The notes under the pieces were generated by a model, which was not told the origin of the DNA, did no database searches, and worked only from the letters and a program-made list of their open reading frames with translations. Source: CAZAMB01 sp964501365 (GTDB lineage: Bacteria > Planctomycetota > Phycisphaerae > UBA1845). From it: a stretch of 64,000 bases of DNA. Shown here piece by piece: positions 27,824 through 36,021 of the stretch. The position numbers were made by a program, and so were the translations under genes. The number at the start of each line of letters is the position of its first letter. The first letter of the stretch is position 1. The stretch covers positions 1-64,000 of the forward strand of contig CAZCST010000006.1 of assembly GCA_964501365.1 (NCBI GenBank), written 5' to 3'.

Positions 27824-28864
27824 CTAGAACAATGACGCTTGGGTTGCTTTCGGCTCTGCAGAAGCGACAAAGGGCAGGCCCAGGTGATCGTAGGCGAATT
27901 TGGTGGCCGTGCGGCCCTGGCGCGTGCGCGTGACGAAGCCGATCTGCAATAGGAACGGTTCGACCATGTCTTCGAGCGTGTCGCGCTCCTGTCCCATCGT
28001 CGCCGCGATGGCCTCGATGCCGGCTGGGCCGCCGTTGTAGACGCGGATGAGCGACGCGAGAAACGCGCGGTCGAGCTCGTCGAGACCCAGTGCGTCAACT
28101 TGCTGAATGTCCAGCGCCTCTTCGACGATTTTCGGCGAAACGCCACCGTCGCCACGGACCTGCGAGTAGTCGCGGACGCGCTTGAGCAGACGGTTGGCCA
28201 CGCGCGGAGTGCCTCGACTACGCGCCGCAATCAGTTCAAGCGTCTGTGGCTTTGGCTTGAGTCCCAGCTTGGCCGCCGAGCGGTGCAAAATCTCCGTGAG
28301 TTCGCCCGGCGCGTAAAAGTCGAGATGGTAGCGGTGGCCGAAGCGGTCGCGCATCGCCCCGCTGAGCATCCCGGCCCTCGTCGTCGCGCCGATAAGCGTA
28401 AACCGCCGCAAGGCGAAGTTCACGACGCGGCCCGAGAGTCCGCCCTCGATGGTGAAATCGACGCGGAAGTCCTCGAGCGCAGGATAGAGAAATTCTTCGA
28501 CGACCTTCGGCAGCCGGTGAATCTCGTCGATGAAGAGCACTTCGCCGGCTTCGAGATTGGTCAGCAACGCCATGAGGTCGGCCTGCTTGCCAAGCGATGG
28601 GCCGGAGGTAATTCGCGGAGCCTTGTCGTTCATTTCGCGGGCGATGACGTGCGCGAGCGTCGTCTTGCCCAGCCCCGGCGGCCCGTCGAGCAGAATATGT
28701 TCGAGCGGCTCGCGCCGCTTCTTCGCGGCGGCCATGGCGATCTCGAGTTTTTCAAGCACGGCGCGCTGCCCGACCATTTCGTCGATGCGCTGCGGGCGCA
28801 ACGCGGCATCGACCGGTTCGTCCGCCGGACGGGCGTCGGAAGTTAGAATTCGATCGCGTGCCAT
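27824..28864 (-). CDS. ruvB: Holliday junction branch migration helicase RuvB
   Basis: A 346-residue AAA+ ATPase that drives RuvA-bound Holliday junctions through branch migration. Walker A G-P-P-G-L-G-K-T-T is at 61-69, Walker B D-E-I-H at 113-116, and the sensor 1 region G-A-T-T-R-A-G-M-L-S follows. The C-terminal winged-helix DNA-binding domain contains T-R-Q-G-R-T-A-T. Length is normal. It lies directly downstream of ruvA on the same strand, 89 bases apart, the gap being filled by a palindromic repeat. Confidence 0.97.
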   Translation of the reverse strand: MARDRILTSDARPADEPVDAALRPQRIDEMVGQRAVLEKLEIAMAAAKKRREPLEHILLDGPPGLGKTTLAHVIAREMNDKAPRITSGPSLGKQADLMALLTNLEAGEVLFIDEIHRLPKVVEEFLYPALEDFRVDFTIEGGLSGRVVNFALRRFTLIGATTRAGMLSGAMRDRFGHRYHLDFYAPGELTEILHRSAAKLGLKPKPQTLELIAARSRGTPRVANRLLKRVRDYSQVRGDGGVSPKIVEEALDIQQVDALGLDELDRAFLASLIRVYNGGPAGIEAIAATMGQERDTLEDMVEPFLLQIGFVTRTRQGRTATKFAYDHLGLPFVASAEPKATQASLF

Positions 28865-28876
28865 AATGCTCGCCCT

Positions 28877-28953
28877 GAATGTTAAAGTTCAAAGTTCGAA
28901 GTTCAAAAAAGGCGACGGACGACGGTATTTCTTTGAACTTTGAACTTTAACAT
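28877..28953. repeat. GTTCAAAGTTC inverted repeat between ruvA and ruvB
   Basis: TGTTAAAGTTCAAAGTTC on one side and GAACTTTGAACTTTAACA on the other pair across about 35 bases. The same TTGAACTTTGAAC core occurs at 61858-61880, inside the first insertion in alaS. In the ruvAB transcript it would form a hairpin between the two cistrons. Confidence 0.75.
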
Positions 28954-29589
28954 TTAACCTTCTATGCCCGCTTTCACTCGATACGCCACGCGGACCCACT
29001 GATCCGGGCCGGCAAGCTCCGGGTGCAACTGCGCCGCTCGCTCGATCCAGCGCTCGGCTTCTGCTCGTGGATCGCCCCATGCCACCAGGATTTCCAGCGC
29101 GTCGCGCTGGGCCGACGAAAGCTGCACGGCCATGTTGCTCGCGGCCCCCGTCTCCGCGCCGATCGCGAGGTCCTTAACCTTGCCGCGAAGAGTGGCCACG
29201 ATCATTTCCGCCGCCCGCGCCCCGATTCCCGGCAGACTAGCGAGCGACTTGCCGTCGCCGGCCTCAATCCACGCCGCAATCTTACGCACTGGCTGGGCCA
29301 GGGCCTTGAGCGCCTTTCGCGGACCGATTCCTTTGACATCCACAAATCGCTCAAAGAACTCCCGGTCCTCGCGGTGCAGGAATCCCAGTACGCGGGGGAC
29401 CATATGACCCGATCCGTGATTACCCTCAAAAAACTCGATGGTGTGAAGTGTGATCTGCTGCCCGCGGTAGGCGGCCAGCTCGGCGATGGCAAATCGCGGA
29501 ACGAGAATCTCCCGGGCCACCCCATCGCGATCGAGTACGATCGACTCCTCGTCCACGTCCACCAGGTTGCCCGTCAGCCGGATGATCAT
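28954..29589 (-). CDS. ruvA: Holliday junction-binding protein RuvA
   Basis: A 211-residue protein that binds four-way junctions as a tetramer and recruits RuvB. The N-terminal OB fold starts M-I-I-R-L-T-G-N-L-V. Helix-hairpin-helix motifs occur at about 75-130, visible as V-K-G-I-G-P-R-K-A-L-K and L-P-G-I-G-A-R-A-A-E. The C-terminal RuvB-contacting domain follows. Length is normal. It is the first gene of a ruvA-ruvB operon. Confidence 0.94.
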   Translation of the reverse strand: MIIRLTGNLVDVDEESIVLDRDGVAREILVPRFAIAELAAYRGQQITLHTIEFFEGNHGSGHMVPRVLGFLHREDREFFERFVDVKGIGPRKALKALAQPVRKIAAWIEAGDGKSLASLPGIGARAAEMIVATLRGKVKDLAIGAETGAASNMAVQLSSAQRDALEILVAWGDPRAEAERWIERAAQLHPELAGPDQWVRVAYRVKAGIEG

Positions 29590-29836
29590 GGCCCCTATTC
29601 TGAGGCATCAAGGCAGCAAGGCAAGGAGAGAACGGTGAAACTTGCAGGACGAGCTTTGCCCGGCAACCCACAACGAAAACAGTTACGGGGGGCATGGCTC
29701 CCCCCGCCCGGTTAGCCTGTTTTTCACAAAACCAACGAAGAGCCGGCTTCATATTTTGTGAGGAATTCGAAGCAAAATAGCTATCGGAACACGGTTCAGC
29801 CTCCACAAATTCTTATGAAGATGCTACAATAACCTG

Positions 29837-30091
29837 ATGGTGAGGTGGCCAGAGTGGTGGTCATGGGAAATTGAACTCTCGCCGCATGTTCCCAAACGGA
29901 TGGTGGATCGCCGTTTCAATGAAATCGACCTCAGGGCTATGCTCGAAAATGGATCGGGGTACCGCGAGGACATCGAAGAGGGTCGATGGGTTATCAGTTC
30001 AAGGCACGATGGCCGGGCTTGGGAAGTGATCGTCGAACCGCTGATTGACGAATCTATTCTGCTTGTCGTGACTGCGTACTCAATCGAATAG
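29837..30091 (+). CDS. DUF4258-like small protein, possible toxin of a two-gene module
   Basis: An 84-residue protein with E-L-S-P-H-V-P-K-R-M-V-D-R-R-F-N-E-I-D-L near the N-terminus and a tail of alternating beta strands with W-E-V-I-V-E-P. This matches the layout of DUF4258-type proteins (S-x-H-x-x-x-R-M-x-x-R). Relatives often sit beside a DUF2283 protein, as here (7-base gap), and the pair is considered toxin-antitoxin-like. Activity is unproven. It may be worth comparing with RelE/BrnT-fold RNases. Confidence 0.65.
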   Translation: MVRWPEWWSWEIELSPHVPKRMVDRRFNEIDLRAMLENGSGYREDIEEGRWVISSRHDGRAWEVIVEPLIDESILLVVTAYSIE

Positions 30092-30098
30092 AAACTTT

Positions 30099-30365
30099 AT
30101 GCAAACGCGATATCTCGAAGTCACGTTCCGGCGAGGCAAACCGATTGCCGCCTACCTATACCTTCATCGTAAGAAGGGTGACACAAGTGCGCGATCGCAA
30201 CGGCGCGACAATGGATTATTGGTGGATTATGCTGCCGACGGACGACCTATTGGAATTGAAATCACCGCACCAAGCCGTGTGACGCTTTCCGCCATCAACC
30301 AGGTTCTGGCCGAAGCTCACGAAGAACCCGCAACTGCAGAAGAGTTAGCCCCTGTCGCCAGTTAA
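30099..30365 (+). CDS. DUF2283 family protein, possible antitoxin partner
   Basis: An 88-residue protein containing the DUF2283 pattern: Y-L-E-V-T-F-R-x-G-K-P-I-A-A-Y at the start, then L-L-V-D-Y-A-A-D-G-R-P-I-G-I-E-I, then an Ala/Glu-rich helical tail. DUF2283 proteins commonly pair with DUF4258-like genes, and the two start/stop codons here are 7 bases apart, so they form one operon. An antitoxin role is inferred from this pairing only. Confidence 0.7.
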   Translation: MQTRYLEVTFRRGKPIAAYLYLHRKKGDTSARSQRRDNGLLVDYAADGRPIGIEITAPSRVTLSAINQVLAEAHEEPATAEELAPVAS

Positions 30366-30526
30366 TTGTGGGCGACCAAACACCCAGTAAGATTCCTAAC
30401 CAATACGGGCAGGCGGGATTCAATATTCAAATGAAAAAAAATGGCGAAAGTCCGATGAGACAGGACTTGCGCCACACAGCCAAGTTTGTGCCCGACCCTG
30501 GAATCAGGAAGAAATGGAGGAATCCC

Positions 30527-31387
30527 ATGCTGTCTACAACCCGACAGAAAAATCAATCCTGTCTATTGGCCGGGTTTATGACTGTATGCCTGGGAGTCTT
30601 GCTACCCGTGGTGCTTTTCGCCCAGGAGCAGCCAAAAAGTCCTCCAACTGCTCCGGCACAGGTCCTGCCCGGAAAGCCTTCCGACCTGCCCGATTGGTCC
30701 TCGGAACTCAGGCGGAAGCTTGAAGTGGCGTGCCAGGCGGCTGCGGCTAATGGCCAAAACTGCTTCGACATTCCCCTCGGCGGAAAGGTGTTGGATCTGG
30801 TCCCGGTTGGCGAAGTCGCAGACGCCGAAAAATCACAACTTCGTGCGTTCTGGGAAAAAATATTGCAACCCGAATACCTTCCGCAGGATCCGGCAAGAAT
30901 TACATGGCGCAAACTCCAGTTGACCCGGATAGCGTGGCAGCCCGCCAAGGCCGGCACCAAGGGCTGGGGACCGCCGAAAGCCGATTGGGTTTGTGCAAGG
31001 TGGGAGGTGGCCGGACGACCGGTTGTGGCGATCAACCAAACCATAACCTTACAGTTTGCAGGGTCTCAGCGTCTGCGCTACCGACACCCCACGCGCGAAG
31101 AGGTGGGATTGGAGGCCAGCTCGTACATCGTTGAAAAGCAGATCGACAAGCCGGCGCTTTTGAACATTCTGATTTCTGCCTTTCGGGTTCCCTGGCTGGC
31201 TAACTCCGACTTCGTCGTGCGCTGGTCCATGGCTCAAAGCCCCGACAGCCTCAAGATCCGATCCACAAAGTTTCACCTCGAGCCTGAACCGCCTGCCTGG
31301 CGCGACTGGTACGACGACATAGCTTTCGACCTCTTGGGCGAAGACCCCCAATATCTCACATTCGGCTTCTGGGTTCCGCCCAAATAA
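30527..31387 (+). CDS. Secreted protein of unknown function
   Basis: A 286-residue protein. The N-terminus has a signal peptide (residues about 14-35, ending near F-A-Q-E). The mature part is Trp-rich with W-E-K-I-L-Q-P-E-Y-L-P and W-R-D-W-Y-D-D-I-A-F near the C-terminus. I do not recognise a family. The start at 30527 is fixed by GGAGG 7 bases upstream; a longer frame from 30368 is not credible. It precedes rpsB but is separated from it by about 200 bases. Confidence 0.7.
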   Translation: MLSTTRQKNQSCLLAGFMTVCLGVLLPVVLFAQEQPKSPPTAPAQVLPGKPSDLPDWSSELRRKLEVACQAAAANGQNCFDIPLGGKVLDLVPVGEVADAEKSQLRAFWEKILQPEYLPQDPARITWRKLQLTRIAWQPAKAGTKGWGPPKADWVCARWEVAGRPVVAINQTITLQFAGSQRLRYRHPTREEVGLEASSYIVEKQIDKPALLNILISAFRVPWLANSDFVVRWSMAQSPDSLKIRSTKFHLEPEPPAWRDWYDDIAFDLLGEDPQYLTFGFWVPPK

Positions 31388-31591
31388 CCTCGGCATTCAT
31401 AAGCATGGCTGCCACAACATCTTGCGATCCATTCTGCGCAGGAATGGGCCAATTCCGACGGTTGTGACATTTTCAGCCCTCCGGTCGACGGGGTCCGCTG
31501 TACTCGACTTGATTACGTCCCAAAATCTGGTAAAGTGCCACGTTCCGGTTTTGCCGGTCAGCGTTTCTATTGTCTTTCTTGGAGGTGTTTT

Positions 31592-32452
31592 TTGGCATCG
31601 GAGTTGGTTCGTCAATTAGTGGATTCAGGAATTCACTATGGCCACCGCGTGAGCCGCTGGAATCCGAAGATGGCACCGTACATCTTCGGCAAACGCAACA
31701 CCATTCACATTCTCGACATTCGCGAGACGGTGAAGGGCCTGCTGCGGGCGAAGAAGTTTATCGCGCAACTTGTGGCCAAAGGTGAGGATGTGTTGTTTGT
31801 AGGCACCAAGCGTCAGGCCCGTTTGCAGGTCGAGACGCAGTCCAAGCGCGTGGGCATGCCCTACGTCACCGAGCGATGGCTGGGCGGAACGCTCACCAAT
31901 TTCCGCACGATTCGCTCGCGGCTCGCACGTCTCGAGGAGCTGGAAAAGGCTGAACTCGACGGCACCGCCCTGCAATACAGCAAGAAGATGATCTCGATGC
32001 GCAAGCGCGAGCTCGACAAGATCAAGACCAACCTCGACGGCATCCGCACCATGACGCGGCTTCCCGGTGCGCTGATCGTGATCGACGTTCACCGCGAACA
32101 CAACGCCGTCCGCGAGGCCCGCAAGCTGAGCATCCCGACGGTCTGTCTGATCGACACCGATTCCGATCCCGATTTCGCCGACATTCCGATCCCCGGCAAC
32201 GACGACGCCATTCGCGCCATCGACACCATTTTGGTGCACTTGGCCGACGCCGTCGAAGAAGGCAAGAAGGGTCGCCTCGCCGGACAGGATAAGGACGCCG
32301 GTGAAGACGGTGCCGGTGGACGCCGTCGCGCTCGCCGCCCGGCTGGCCGCGCCGATGGGGACGCGGGAACGATCACGGAAGCGACGGTCGGTGTGCCTGT
32401 GGAGCGTAGCCCGTCGATGACTCCCGCGCCGGCAACCGACGCAGTTTCTTGA
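31592..32452 (+). CDS. rpsB: 30S ribosomal protein S2
   Basis: A 286-residue protein of the small ribosomal subunit. The conserved S2 signatures are visible: G-I-H-Y-G-H-R-V-S-R-W-N-P-K-M near the start, E-R-W-L-G-G-T-L-T-N and P-D-F-A-D-I-P-I-P-G-N-D-D-A. The C-terminus is extended by about 40 residues rich in Gly, Arg and Pro. It starts at TTG 31592 with GGAGG 7 bases upstream; no ATG fits the conserved N-terminus. It pairs with tsf downstream in the classical order. Confidence 0.95.
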   Translation: MASELVRQLVDSGIHYGHRVSRWNPKMAPYIFGKRNTIHILDIRETVKGLLRAKKFIAQLVAKGEDVLFVGTKRQARLQVETQSKRVGMPYVTERWLGGTLTNFRTIRSRLARLEELEKAELDGTALQYSKKMISMRKRELDKIKTNLDGIRTMTRLPGALIVIDVHREHNAVREARKLSIPTVCLIDTDSDPDFADIPIPGNDDAIRAIDTILVHLADAVEEGKKGRLAGQDKDAGEDGAGGRRRARRPAGRADGDAGTITEATVGVPVERSPSMTPAPATDAVS

Positions 32453-32472
32453 ATTGTCCGTAGTCCTGCATG

Positions 32473-32505
32473 TCCGAACCCGGAGCGCAAGCGACGGGCG
32501 GTGCG
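32473..32505. repeat. CCGAACCCGGAGCG dispersed repeat, copy 1
   Basis: The sequence TCCGAACCCGGAGCG followed by AGCGACGGGCGGTG matches 55006-55038 almost exactly. It lies in the rpsB-tsf spacer, 20 bases after the rpsB stop. Confidence 0.75.
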
Positions 32506-32564
32506 AGACGCGAACTTCAGTTCGCGCGGGATACATGCTTAATTAGTGGTACGAAAGCTGGTAG

Positions 32565-32582
32565 GGTGCATCTTGATGCACC
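32565..32582. repeat. GGTGCATCTTGATGCACC palindrome, copy 1 (tsf leader)
   Basis: A perfect 8-bp stem with a 2-base centre. It ends 31 bases before the tsf start codon. Other copies lie at 55713-55730 and, inverted, at 62782-62799 in the alaS leader. Confidence 0.8.
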
Positions 32583-32613
32583 TCTTGGAACCCAAACGAA
32601 AAGCAGGGGCACA

Positions 32614-33450
32614 ATGGCAGAGATTTCCGCACAGGCAGTCAAAGACCTCCGGGCCAAAACCGACCTCCCCATGATGGAGTGCAAGCAGGCCCTCACCGAG
32701 AACAAAGGTGACATGGAAGCCGCCATGGAGTGGCTCCGCAAGAAGCACAAGGGCAAGCTCTCCGAGCGGGCCGACCGCGCCACCGGCGAAGGCCGTATCG
32801 CCATCCACATTGATAGCGCGAAGAAGGCCGCCGCGATCATTGAATTGCAGTGCGAGACCGCGCCCGTCGCCAAGAATGAGATGTTCGTCGCGCTGGCCAA
32901 TGCCTTCGCCAAAAAGGTTGCGATGGGCACCGAAGCCGCGCCTGACGTAGCCAAGGTTCGCTCCGATCCCGAAATGGACGCCAAATTCACCGATGTGTTC
33001 GGCCGGCTTCGTGAGTCGATGAATCTCGCCAAGGCCCGCCGCGTGACCGGCGAGCACTTTGCTTCGTATGTGCATCACGACGGCAAGAGCGGTGTGTTGC
33101 TGGCGTTCAGTTCCGCGCCCAAATCCGACAAGAATATCGGCGCTGATCTTTGCATGCACACGTTGTTCTCGCTGCCGGTGGCGATTGACCGGGCCAGCGT
33201 GCCCGCCGCCCAGGTGGACAAGGTCCGCAGCGACGCGAAGGAGCAGGCCAAGGCCGAGGGCAAGCCCGCCCAGATCATCGACAAGATCGCCGACGGCAAG
33301 GTCAACGCCTACTTCGCCGAGCGAGTTCTCATGGAGCAGTTCCATGTCAAAACCGACGATTACGGCAAGAACGCCAAAATCGCCGACGTGCTCAAGGCCG
33401 CCAACGTGGACCGCGTCACCGACATGGTCATCATGAAGGTTGGCGCCTGA
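32614..33450 (+). CDS. tsf: Translation elongation factor Ts
   Basis: A 278-residue guanine nucleotide exchange factor for EF-Tu. The N-terminal UBA-like helix bundle shows V-K-D-L-R-A-K-T-D-L-P-M-M-E-C-K-Q-A-L, the family signature. The core reads A-A-I-I-E-L-Q-C-E-T, and the dimerisation domain follows. The start at ATG 32614 matches the conserved N-terminus and has AGGGGC just upstream. The transcript likely ends at the terminator at 33496-33532. Confidence 0.95.
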   Translation: MAEISAQAVKDLRAKTDLPMMECKQALTENKGDMEAAMEWLRKKHKGKLSERADRATGEGRIAIHIDSAKKAAAIIELQCETAPVAKNEMFVALANAFAKKVAMGTEAAPDVAKVRSDPEMDAKFTDVFGRLRESMNLAKARRVTGEHFASYVHHDGKSGVLLAFSSAPKSDKNIGADLCMHTLFSLPVAIDRASVPAAQVDKVRSDAKEQAKAEGKPAQIIDKIADGKVNAYFAERVLMEQFHVKTDDYGKNAKIADVLKAANVDRVTDMVIMKVGA

Positions 33451-33495
33451 TTCCCTCTCCCCTCGGGTGAGGGCTGATTCTTCGAAATTCCAACG

Positions 33496-33532
33496 CGGGC
33501 CGTGGAGAATTCTCCGCGGCCCGTTTTGTTTT
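33496..33532 (+). terminator. Intrinsic terminator after tsf
   Basis: A 12-bp stem (CGGGCCGTGGAG paired with CTCCGCGGCCCG, one mismatch) with a 4-base AATT loop is followed by TTTTGTTTT. It lies 45 bases after the tsf stop, the best rho-independent terminator seen in the window. Confidence 0.85.
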
Positions 33533-33677
33533 CAGAGGTATGCTGATGCCGCAGCCAGTTTGGCTGCCCCACAACCATTGCAGATTTTGCTCGTGCAGAA
33601 AACGGATGGATCCGGTCGATGATTGCTCGGTTTTTGTCAGTGAATTCCCTTGAAACATTTCCATCGGGGTGTGGGGC

Positions 33678-34241
33678 ATGGATGCCTCCTGTTGCACGAA
33701 GTCGCGGTTCCGCCTGTGGCGGGTCGCCGAGATGCTGCTCCTTTTGCTGGGGCTCGGAGGATTCTGCCTGTACACGGCCGGGTGCCAGATGCCCATCGCA
33801 TGGAAGGGCGTCGTCGGACCGCAGCACTGGTTTGAGGTGTTCGTCGATGACGGCAACCTCGATCTCCTATTCATGAAAGTGCAGGATGCCGACTGCCTGC
33901 AAAATCTCGTCGGCTACACCCAGCAGACGGGGCTTTCCATCCTTCGCGACGACGGAGATTGCGGCGGCCCGTACCGAACCGATCAGCGGCCCGCGATCAT
34001 CTTCCTCACTCCCGACTGGCTCTACGACCGCTGCTATGCCGGGCATCAGCCGACGGTCTCGCTGATCATGCGTCTGCCTCTGGCGACCTCGTCGCTCCTC
34101 ATCCTGCTCATCCCGGTTGTGGTACGCACGGTTGCGGCAGGGCGCAGACTCCTGCGCAGCGCGGCCTTCCGCTGCACCGAATGCGGCTACCCGCTCCAGG
34201 GCCTGCCCATTCTCCGCTGCCCGGAGTGCGGACAGGTCTAA
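33678..34241 (+). CDS. Membrane protein with C-terminal zinc ribbon
   Basis: A 187-residue protein with two transmembrane segments (about residues 15-35 and 130-155), a soluble region between them with several Cys, and a C-terminal zinc ribbon C-T-E-C-G-Y-P-L-Q-G...C-P-E-C-G. It has the same ribbon as the 73-residue protein at 4981-5202, a Planctomycetota hallmark without known function. The ATG at 33678 is preferred over the GTG at 33669. It ends 20 bases before the convergent lipoprotein operon. Confidence 0.7.
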   Translation: MDASCCTKSRFRLWRVAEMLLLLLGLGGFCLYTAGCQMPIAWKGVVGPQHWFEVFVDDGNLDLLFMKVQDADCLQNLVGYTQQTGLSILRDDGDCGGPYRTDQRPAIIFLTPDWLYDRCYAGHQPTVSLIMRLPLATSSLLILLIPVVVRTVAAGRRLLRSAAFRCTECGYPLQGLPILRCPECGQV

Positions 34242-34260
34242 TCGGTACGGCTTGGGCCGC

Positions 34261-34683
34261 TCAATCCACCTGGTTGGCGGCCAGAAAGATCGATTTGCTG
34301 AGCACATCAAAGAATTGTTGGTAGGGCTTGGGGTCTTCAACAGCCTGCATGTTGCACTGGGCGTTGGCCCGGACAAGGAGCTGCGTCTCCCCGCGCGGCC
34401 GGACGCTCACCGTCATGCGCAGTGCGTAGCCCTCCAGCTTGGTCGCGCTGACCGTCCCCAGGTCGAAGCTGGCGTTGTCGATGACGAAGTTCAGGTCCTG
34501 CAACGTCGCCATCACAGTCCGCAGCATTTTCTCCCGGTCATTGGTGTCGAATACGCGAGTCTGGATCGACCGCAGCTTGAGCTGGCTGGCATCTGTGGCG
34601 AGCAGTTGTTTCCGCGAGGTCCCGCACCCCGAAAGCATCAGGCAGAATATGGCCGGGATGTACGCGTAATGCGGAGTCTTCAT
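34261..34683 (-). CDS. Lipoprotein, third gene of a three-lipoprotein operon
   Basis: A 140-residue lipoprotein with lipobox L-S-G-C (Cys20). The mature part has R-V-F-D-T-N-D, L-Q-D-L-N-F-V-I-D and a C-terminal P-Y-Q-Q-F-F-D-V-L-S-K-S-I-F-L. The upstream neighbour has the same pattern (L-Q-D-L-G-F-T-I-D, Y-Q-A-F-F-D-Q-L-S-K-A-V-F-L), so the two are distant paralogues. Start and stop overlap by 4 bases, implying coupling. Function unknown. Confidence 0.75.
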   Translation of the reverse strand: MKTPHYAYIPAIFCLMLSGCGTSRKQLLATDASQLKLRSIQTRVFDTNDREKMLRTVMATLQDLNFVIDNASFDLGTVSATKLEGYALRMTVSVRPRGETQLLVRANAQCNMQAVEDPKPYQQFFDVLSKSIFLAANQVD

Positions 34684-35201
34684 AGGTTGTGCGCGTCCAG
34701 AAAAACCGCCTTCGACAACTGATCAAAGAACGCCTGATACATTTTCGGGTCGTCGAGACGTTCGCGCTTTGAGATCCTGCCATCCTCGTCCCACACGATC
34801 CGCTGGAAGGTCGCTCTCACGATCACACCCCCGCGTATCGGGCGCGTGACGATCGAGGCCCGCAACTTCTGATTCCTGTCGATCGACATGTGCTTTCCGA
34901 TCATGGCCAGCAGAACCTTGCCGGCGACCTGGCCACCTTCGACCGCGCTACGGTCTTTCGAGCCGACAATGAGGCCAAGCTGCGTTTCGCTGTCGTCGAT
35001 GGTGAAGCCAAGGTCCTGCAAAAGGTTGGCACAGCCCACCAGCAGTTGTTTTTCCTGTCCGGCCTCAAAGCGGCGCGAACTCATCTGGCGACGCTCAAGC
35101 GACTGCGCGGACAGCACAAACGCATTCCTGGGCGTACGCGACGTGCAGCCCGTCGCACCGCTGAGCAGGAACAGCATGATGACAAACCGGGGCGACCGCA
35201 T
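34680..35201 (-). CDS. Lipoprotein, second gene of the operon
   Basis: A 173-residue lipoprotein with lipobox A-T-G-C (Cys19). It shares with the downstream gene the core L-Q-D-L-G-F-T-I-D and the C-terminal F-F-D-Q-L-S-K-A-V-F-L. A middle segment with G-K-V-L-L-A-M-I-G-K is unique to this one. The start at ATG 35201 begins directly at the signal peptide; a longer frame adds 21 residues. It lies 13 bases after the BamE-like gene. Confidence 0.75.
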   Translation of the reverse strand: MRSPRFVIMLFLLSGATGCTSRTPRNAFVLSAQSLERRQMSSRRFEAGQEKQLLVGCANLLQDLGFTIDDSETQLGLIVGSKDRSAVEGGQVAGKVLLAMIGKHMSIDRNQKLRASIVTRPIRGGVIVRATFQRIVWDEDGRISKRERLDDPKMYQAFFDQLSKAVFLDAHNL

Positions 35202-35214
35202 GAACGCAGAGTCC

Positions 35215-35664
35215 TCAAAAGCGGGAGGCGTGATAGGCGAAGTCGCGGACCTTCTTATTTTCATCGAACTTGACGATCACGGTGAGGGTTCGCTGGCTCG
35301 TTGAGGAAGCGCCCGAGTGTCCGCCCAGGCCGCCCCGCGCACCGCCGACCGCTCCTGACCCGGCCCCGGCCACCGCGCCGACGATGGACCATTCGTTGTC
35401 GCTGCTGACCACATCGGTGGCGAACTTGTCATACACCCACACTTCGTTGCTGTTTTCATCGGTCGAGACGACATTGGGGCTGCCGAGGGCCTCCAGCACT
35501 TCGCCGCCCGACATTCCCTTCCGAACCGTCTGCTGCACCGCGCCGAGTGTGAGCCGCTTCTCGGAGTTGGCCTCCTGCACCTTCCGCGCGTGGTACTGCG
35601 GGATGCATCCGGCAAGGCAAACCGCAAACGCAGGAAGAACCCATCGACGTGATTGATTGAGCAT
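35215..35664 (-). CDS. Lipoprotein with BamE/SmpA-like domain, first gene of the operon
   Basis: A 149-residue lipoprotein with lipobox L-A-G-C (Cys20). Residues about 40-85 read V-R-K-G-M-S-G-G-E-V-L-E-A-L-G-S-P followed by W-V-Y-D, the pattern of the small SmpA/OmlA/BamE fold. A Gly/Ala/Ser-rich stretch (S-I-V-G-A-V-A-G-A-G-S-G) looks like a membrane-active glycine-zipper. The C-terminus returns to beta strand (V-I-V-K-F-D-E-N-K-K-V). The start at ATG 35664 fits the signal peptide. In known systems BamE belongs to the outer-membrane beta-barrel assembly machine; this protein need not. Confidence 0.72.
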   Translation of the reverse strand: MLNQSRRWVLPAFAVCLAGCIPQYHARKVQEANSEKRLTLGAVQQTVRKGMSGGEVLEALGSPNVVSTDENSNEVWVYDKFATDVVSSDNEWSIVGAVAGAGSGAVGGARGGLGGHSGASSTSQRTLTVIVKFDENKKVRDFAYHASRF

Positions 35665-36021
35665 GGAGGCAACCCTAACCCTGCGCCGAAACGGCGTCAA
35701 AGGAACTTCGCGTAACCGCTGCTTCATGGGGCGTCGGATCGCTCTGATTTCCGATTGCGCGATTTTGAGAACCGGTCCGTACAGTGAAACTGTCAATCGG
35801 CTTTGTTCCGTAATTTTGGTGTTTGGGGGCGAGGAGGAAGCAAACAGCCTTTTCAGATCGAAAAACGGATATTTTGATGCGCGAGTAGGCGACGAAAGTG
35901 CCGGAAAAAGCAGTCGACGATGGAGGTTCAGCAAGGATCACGTCGCGGGAGAATCGGCGCGTGGGTGTGAGGTCAACAACGGCGAGGGCTGATTTGCCCT
36001 CGGTGATTGGCCGGTCGCGCA
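35665..36021. other. 357-bp stretch without a recognised gene
   Basis: It lies upstream of the lipoprotein operon and downstream of the small membrane protein gene, and likely holds the lipoprotein promoter. A 111-codon frame on the plus strand (35657-35992) has no features of a real protein. I see no repeat or RNA gene. Confidence 0.5.

Noticed and set aside
28100..28846. A 248-codon frame antisense to ruvB
   Set aside because: A high-GC shadow of the well-supported ruvB gene.
29590..29836. A possible regulatory RNA upstream of the DUF4258-like gene
   Set aside because: The region shows only weak, non-nested inverted repeats and no consistent fold.
35657..35992. A 111-codon frame on the plus strand upstream of the lipoprotein operon
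   Set aside because: Basic, low in hydrophobic order, no ribosome-binding site, no recognisable domain; it overlaps the promoter side of the lipoprotein operon.
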